This document shows positions 59,704 to 64,000 of a stretch of DNA of 64,000 bases, piece by piece (the first letter of the stretch is position 1; every line of letters starts with the position of its first letter). Location: positions 62,001 through 126,000 of the forward strand of contig NZ_PTQW01000012.1 of the NCBI RefSeq assembly GCF_004343725.1, written 5' to 3'. Source of the DNA: Treponema sp. J25. GTDB taxonomy: Bacteria > Spirochaetota > Spirochaetia > Treponematales > Breznakiellaceae. The position numbers and the translations under genes were made by a program. Under the pieces are notes generated by a model. The model saw nothing but the letters and a program-made list of their open reading frames with translations. It did no database searches and was not told the DNA's origin.

Positions 59704-60846
59704 CTAAATGAAATCCAATTTTTCAAGAATATAGCGGATTATACGTTTTTGTTCCGTAATAATTCGGCCTTCTCCAGACATGCCTGCTTTAAGGGGAATA
59801 GCAAGGCCCCTGCGGTTCATCACATACTGCTGAGGAAGAAGAGCTTTTACCAGAAAATAAGCGGCCCCTGTGTTTAAATACAAAGCATCCGCCGAAACGC
59901 TACATACCGTACCTTTAATCTCGCCGTACTCTGCGGGGGGCAATGCGTTTAGTCGGAGGGACACCGCCATTCCTGGTCGGATATCAGCCATATCACGGCT
60001 AGCAATAGAAATTTCTGCAGTAAGGAATTTTGAATTTTCTGGAACAATACGGAGTAATTCTTCCCCTTCAAAAAGGAAATCCCCCTGATTTATTTTCTTA
60101 AGTTCCTCCACAGTTCCTGAAATAGGAGCTCGAACTTGGCTATCCTGAATTTGTTTGTTAACGATGGAAAGATGTTTATGGAGTGCTTCGAGTTTTTCCG
60201 TTACTTGTTCTTTTTCTTGCTCCAGAGTAAGTAACTGTCTTGGTGTAAAGGCATCTAAATTTGCCTGAGCAAGATCACGTTCGATTTCAAGATCCTTTAT
60301 ACGTTTTGCCGCAACCATCTCACTAGGTAATCGCTGTTCCGCTTCAAAAGCATTTGTAGCCTTTTTAAGGTTTAGCTCTAAACTACGTTTATCGGCAAAA
60401 TAGAGAGCAGCCCTTGCATAAGCCTGTTCATATAAAGGAGAAACAAGGTTAGTCCCTGCTTTAACAGCTCTTTCAAATAATAAGAGATTTCGTAATTCTT
60501 CCTCACTTCTTTTTATAGCTGTTACCGTAGAGGTGTAATCAACCATCAAAGTTTCTGTATTGATTCGAAATAACAGGTCTCCCTTTCCCACTTTAGACCC
60601 ATTGATATAGCACCGTTCCTGGAGTACTCCTGCAACAGGATTCTTAATAATTGAAGTGTAATCCTGATAACAAAGTGACGCTGGAGCTTTTATTACGATA
60701 TCTATTGAACCAAGGCAAGCCCAGATAATCGTCGTAACAACTATGATACCTACAATCCCAATGAAATAGGTACTTACCCATGGGATTTTTTGTTCAAAGA
60801 AATCTCTCCCATATTTATAGTTTGATAGGTCCCCAAATTTTATCAT
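59704..60846 (-). CDS. HlyD-type membrane-fusion protein for peptide export
   Basis: A 380-residue membrane-fusion protein with one N-terminal helix (about 32-52), a periplasmic coiled coil (about 150-235) and the lipoyl/barrel parts on either side (VAGVLQERCYINGSKVGKGDLLF in two blocks, and VRAPISGTVEELKKINQGDF). It forms a channel with the ABC transporter encoded just upstream. Start ATG 60846 overlaps the ABC stop (ATGA). It fits bacteriocin or peptide secretion accessory proteins. No outer-membrane partner is nearby. Confidence 0.88.
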   Translation of the reverse strand: MIKFGDLSNYKYGRDFFEQKIPWVSTYFIGIVGIIVVTTIIWACLGSIDIVIKAPASLCYQDYTSIIKNPVAGVLQERCYINGSKVGKGDLLFRINTETLMVDYTSTVTAIKRSEEELRNLLLFERAVKAGTNLVSPLYEQAYARAALYFADKRSLELNLKKATNAFEAEQRLPSEMVAAKRIKDLEIERDLAQANLDAFTPRQLLTLEQEKEQVTEKLEALHKHLSIVNKQIQDSQVRAPISGTVEELKKINQGDFLFEGEELLRIVPENSKFLTAEISIASRDMADIRPGMAVSLRLNALPPAEYGEIKGTVCSVSADALYLNTGAAYFLVKALLPQQYVMNRRGLAIPLKAGMSGEGRIITEQKRIIRYILEKLDFI

Positions 60847-62996
60847 ATACTGGCCCCTTCCCATAGCCGAGCATACAGTCCTTTATAAGCCAGCAGTTCC
60901 TGATGAGTTCCAGATTCAACAATACGTCCATGTTCCATCACAAAAATTTTGTCACAGTGGACTACTGTTGAAAGTCGATGAGCCACTAGAATTGTTGTTA
61001 TTTTTTCTCCTCGAAGGTTTTCCATTGTTTGGTGAATTTCATGCTCCGAAATACTATCTAAATTACTTGTGGCTTCATCAAAGATAAGTAAGTCAGGATT
61101 CCCAAGCAAAGCCCGGGCCAAAGCAATCCGTTGTCGTTCCCCTCCAGATAAAGAGGCTCCTTTTTCTGATATAACCGTGTTATATCGTTCTGGCAAGGCT
61201 TCTATAAAATCATGGACTCGAGCCTTTTTTGCTGCTTCCACAATTTCTTCGAGTGAAGCATCAGGTTGGTGTAGGCTAATATTCTCTGCAATAGTTCCAG
61301 AAAACAAAAAAATATCTTGCGGCACATAACCAATACGAGATCGGAGATGCACCGTATCGATATCCTCTAAATTATGCTCATCCAAAAAAATCGTACCCTT
61401 TTCTGGTTTATAAAATTTTAAAATAAGTTTTACCAAAGAAGTCTTACCACAACCGGAGGGTCCCACAAAAGCAACCCATTGCCCCGATTGTATATTAAAA
61501 TTAAGATCCTCCAGTACAGGTCGTCGAGTTCCATAGCGAAAAGATACTGTGTTAAATTCTATTTTTCCTGCAAAGCGCTGGGGTTTAAGCCATTTACCAT
61601 AGGAAGGGATTTCTTCCTCTAATTCCAAAACTTCACCTAACCGATCGGCGGCAACAAAAGCTTCTTGTAAAGATGGTTGTAAATTGATAAGTCGTGAAAG
61701 GGGACCAGTAAAATAACCAAGGAGTGCATTAAAAGAAATAAGCTGACCAAGACTCATCTGGCCTTTTAGAATATTATAACTTCCAATCCAGAAAATCGCA
61801 TTTGTGACCCAACCTTCTATAAGAGTAGTAAAAAAAGTTTGTAAATTGCGGGTTATACCAAGGCTATAAGCAGTATGAACTACATGCATCTGTCGTTTTT
61901 CGTATTCTTCGTACACAAGATTACTTGCATTCAGAGCCTTAATCGTATTACTTCCCCCTAAAACCTCAACAAGATATGACTGCACATGGGCTGATTCTCC
62001 CATAACCTGTCGATATCCTCGGGCAAAGCGGCGGGAGAAGAACCAAACGAGAACAGAAGAAAGAGGAACAGTCAAAAAGGTAACCCAGAAAAGCAAAGAC
62101 GATTGAAAAAAAAGTACCGCCGCGACAACAAGCACCATGAGGATATCTAAAACCACCGTTACAGCCGCTTCCGAAAGGGCATTCCGAATTTTTTGAGCAT
62201 CATCTATACGAGAGAGGATTTCACCGGTTTTACGGGAATCAAAAAAAGGAATTGGAAGATGTAGCACATGTCTAAAGTATGAAAATATAAGACGGAAATC
62301 TACTTTAAGTGAAAAGGTAAGTACTATATGGTTACGAATCACTTCTAGTATTACCCTGAATAGGGTGATAATTGCCATGCCCAGAGAAATTACATGAAGG
62401 CTTGTAAAGGCTCCAGAAAAAAGGATTTCATCAATTAAATAACGAAAATAAAGAGATCCCGAGATTCCAAAAAGAGTAATTAACAAAGAAGAAATACCTA
62501 CCTGGATTAATTCGCTTTTATGAGGTACTAGCAGTGGTAAAAAACGAGTAAAAAGTCCCGCTTCTTTCTTTTTTATAAGAAAATCTTTCCCGGGAGAGAG
62601 GAATACCACATAGCCAGTCCAGAGTTTACAAAAATCTTGAATTGTATATTTTTGCCGACCTTCAGCGGGATCCAAAACTGTAATAATTTTTTTCGTTATC
62701 CGTGCCACAACAACAAAATGCAAAAGCCCACCCTGGGGTGTTGTTTTTTTAATGTGGGCTATAAAGGGTACCGGTAAAGCTGGTGATAGGGCCTCATAGT
62801 TTCCCTTAAGAGCTCGAGCTGTAAAACCTAAGGTTTCTGCTGCCTTTACCATTCCGCCCAGGGTAGTGCCCTGGCGATCGGTCCCAGCAATTTCCCTAAT
62901 TCGAGTAACTCCAGAGCGGGATTTATAATGTCGGGCTATCATCGCAATACAAGCGGCCCCACAATCGGTTTCATCAAGCTGACGAATACATTTCAT
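60843..62996 (-). CDS. C39-peptidase ABC transporter (peptide maturation and export)
   Basis: A 717-residue transporter. An N-terminal C39 peptidase (1-140) has C12 (DETDCGAAC), H93 (LLHFVVV) and D109 (LDPAEG), the catalytic triad that removes double-glycine leaders. Six membrane helices follow (about 160-440), then the ATPase with Walker A GPSGCGKTS, signature LSGGERQRIALARALL and Walker B LLIFDEATSNLD. It exports a leader peptide substrate that is not seen in the window. Its start has no ribosome binding site of its own and is coupled to the small ORF upstream. Confidence 0.92.
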   Translation of the reverse strand: MKCIRQLDETDCGAACIAMIARHYKSRSGVTRIREIAGTDRQGTTLGGMVKAAETLGFTARALKGNYEALSPALPVPFIAHIKKTTPQGGLLHFVVVARITKKIITVLDPAEGRQKYTIQDFCKLWTGYVVFLSPGKDFLIKKKEAGLFTRFLPLLVPHKSELIQVGISSLLITLFGISGSLYFRYLIDEILFSGAFTSLHVISLGMAIITLFRVILEVIRNHIVLTFSLKVDFRLIFSYFRHVLHLPIPFFDSRKTGEILSRIDDAQKIRNALSEAAVTVVLDILMVLVVAAVLFFQSSLLFWVTFLTVPLSSVLVWFFSRRFARGYRQVMGESAHVQSYLVEVLGGSNTIKALNASNLVYEEYEKRQMHVVHTAYSLGITRNLQTFFTTLIEGWVTNAIFWIGSYNILKGQMSLGQLISFNALLGYFTGPLSRLINLQPSLQEAFVAADRLGEVLELEEEIPSYGKWLKPQRFAGKIEFNTVSFRYGTRRPVLEDLNFNIQSGQWVAFVGPSGCGKTSLVKLILKFYKPEKGTIFLDEHNLEDIDTVHLRSRIGYVPQDIFLFSGTIAENISLHQPDASLEEIVEAAKKARVHDFIEALPERYNTVISEKGASLSGGERQRIALARALLGNPDLLIFDEATSNLDSISEHEIHQTMENLRGEKITTILVAHRLSTVVHCDKIFVMEHGRIVESGTHQELLAYKGLYARLWEGASI

Positions 62997-63052
62997 AGAG
63001 AAATAGGAATCAGTATTTTGAACAATAAGCTCATAAGATCATCATTATTCAT
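62993..63052 (-). CDS. 19-residue small ORF translationally coupled to the ABC transporter
   Basis: A short frame not usually called. ATG at 63052 is preceded by AAGGAG with seven bases between, a better ribosome binding site than that of the transporter gene. It encodes MNNDDLMSLLFKILIPISL and stops at a TGA that overlaps the transporter ATG (ATGA). Its own start overlaps the end of the preceding small membrane-protein gene. It may be a leader for coupling translation or a very small peptide; there is no double-glycine motif. Confidence 0.55.
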   Translation of the reverse strand: MNNDDLMSLLFKILIPISL

Positions 63053-63266
63053 TTTCAAACTCCTTATTTTTGATTATATTTTGATTCTTTTCGACAATTC
63101 GTATAACATTCCAAACAAAAAAATAAATACCACAGAATGTACCAACATCAACAAGAAGCTTCCAGAAATTAAAAGGCGCCTCAAATAGTAAATAGGAAAA
63201 ACCTATTACTCCCCAAAACAAACGAGAAACAATATAGGCTATTACAAAAGTAATTATGTATTTCAA
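63045..63266 (-). CDS. small membrane protein, possible immunity or accessory factor
   Basis: A 73-residue protein with two predicted helices (about 3-25 and 38-58) and a charged C-terminus. It begins at a TTG (63266), since no other Met is present in the frame. AT-rich, unlike genes elsewhere in the window. It lies between the 116-codon frame and the transporter. Small membrane proteins beside C39 transporters are often immunity proteins, which is an inference. Confidence 0.55.
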   Translation of the reverse strand: MKYIITFVIAYIVSRLFWGVIGFSYLLFEAPFNFWKLLVDVGTFCGIYFFVWNVIRIVEKNQNIIKNKEFENE

Positions 63267-63531
63267 ATTTTAATCTCTTTTTTTTAGTAAGGATAAAAAA
63301 ATATCTCGCTCCCTTAACAAAATTATATACCTTTAATTTTTTTATAGTTTCAAAAAACTTAAAAGCAGCAGGTAAAATTATAATACCAGTTAAAACAAGG
63401 CTGCTAATAAAAATCATTGTTCCTTTCGTTTCCCCCAAACTATCAGTTCGAAACCCTAAATAGGGCGAGAACATAAATGCATAAAACAAAAGCAATAATA
63501 CATAATAAACAGCGGAAACAACTACTTTCAT
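63181..63531 (-). CDS. small membrane protein with a poly-A run near its end
   Basis: A 116-residue AT-rich frame with two predicted helices (about 5-20 and 37-58). Starts at an ATG at 63531. A run of eight A follows codon about 80 (ILTKKKR) and the last 30 residues overlap the following gene out of frame. A one-base loss in the run would give LTKKRD-stop, close to the next start. The tail may therefore be an artefact of slippage. No homologue is recognised. Confidence 0.5.
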   Translation of the reverse strand: MKVVVSAVYYVLLLLFYAFMFSPYLGFRTDSLGETKGTMIFISSLVLTGIIILPAAFKFFETIKKLKVYNFVKGARYFFILTKKKRLKFEIHNYFCNSLYCFSFVLGSNRFFLFTI

Positions 63532-63594
63532 TTCTTTACTCTCAATCCCCCCTTTCTCCGTGTTTTTTTATCCTCTACAAAGAAAAGTTATACT

Positions 63595-63978
63595 TTAAGA
63601 TTTTTCTGCTGCTAATGATTTAGTTCTTAATAAAATATTAATAACCACTACAACATCCGTCGTCAGTCTCATATATATAAATATTATATATAAAAAAATA
63701 GTAATGATCACACTATATATTCCTATTGTAGTAGCTAAATTAAAAATTGGCCCCATAATAACATTAAAAGAGAAAACAAGTATTGTAAAAAAAAACAGAA
63801 AGTCAAGAAGCCAGGAAAATTTTATAAACCCAACAGAAATGTACCAACAAAACGTTTTTTTAATATTAACTGTTAAACTAAAACCGCTGCTTATATTAAC
63901 AATTAATTGCTCATTTTTACTATAAGCAGATATACCATTTTTTGATAATTCATTAACATAGCATGTCATGTCTACCAT
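63595..63978 (-). CDS. membrane protein of unknown function
   Basis: A 127-residue AT-rich protein. A 45-residue N-terminal polar part (MVDMTCYVNELSKNGISAYS) is followed by two helices (about 50-75 and 85-108) and a short tail. The ATG at 63978 follows a GGAG with nine bases between. Shape resembles small transporter-associated or immunity proteins. It lies at the right edge of the island; a further gene is likely beyond. Confidence 0.55.
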   Translation of the reverse strand: MVDMTCYVNELSKNGISAYSKNEQLIVNISSGFSLTVNIKKTFCWYISVGFIKFSWLLDFLFFFTILVFSFNVIMGPIFNLATTIGIYSVIITIFLYIIFIYMRLTTDVVVVINILLRTKSLAAEKS

Positions 63979-64000
63979 TCTTGTTAACTCCGATTTTTTA

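Noticed and set aside
1-64000. tRNA and rRNA genes
   Set aside because: I looked through the gene-free stretches for tRNA T-loop and acceptor patterns and found none I could support.

Overview
The window looks like chromosome of an anaerobic spirochaete of the Treponema group. I infer this from the archaeal/spirochaete-type PheRS pair, the M23 peptidase–bactofilin–YaaR–PSP1 gene run, the long SHMT, and a fermentative, ferredoxin-centred metabolism. Species is not determined. Most genes are GC-balanced and tightly packed. I saw no rRNA or tRNA gene and no convincing CRISPR array.

Layout. 0-4.5 kb: response regulator, prolyl-tRNA synthetase, a membrane Fe-S protein, and the fluoride pair DUF190/crcB. 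4.6-6.35 kb: a decayed stretch with a truncated XRE regulator, a gene remnant, stem-loop repeats and two transposase fragments on opposite strands around a small exported PD40 protein. 6.4-10.3 kb (minus strand): the accessory block of most interest, hgcB, hgcA (mercury methylation), a cysteine-rich MarR regulator, and a CARF-adenosine deaminase fusion resembling Cad1. 10.5-16.5 kb: an NlpC/P60 peptidase, then korC/B/A/D, ptb and buk, which together form a route from 2-oxoacids to acyl-CoA, acyl-phosphate and a fatty acid plus ATP (probably branched-chain).

16.7-28.7 kb: a lactonase-like MBL protein, DUF2156, SlyD, NusG-II/Gx-transporter genes, a TPR protein, an outer-membrane barrel, a 5'-nucleotidase lipoprotein, an ArsP-like permease behind a palindromic operator, SodA behind a long inverted repeat, and a rhomboid. 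28.8-36.7 kb: NfnAB transhydrogenase, a Crp-like protein, a UDG-like protein, MATE, an SDR and small proteins. 36.9-43.5 kb: a two-gene SufBC-type Fe-S assembly system, a ferritin-VIT1 membrane protein, an adenosine-specific kinase family protein and PheST.

43.7-59.6 kb: YjbQ, a second rhomboid, a diguanylate cyclase, Dus, TatD, the envelope/cytoskeleton cluster, ThyX, alkaline phosphatase, YibE/F, and glyA behind a ZTP riboswitch. 59.7-64 kb: an AT-rich peptide-export island with an HlyD-type adaptor, a C39-peptidase ABC transporter, a translationally coupled 19-codon ORF and three small membrane proteins, continuing past the right edge.
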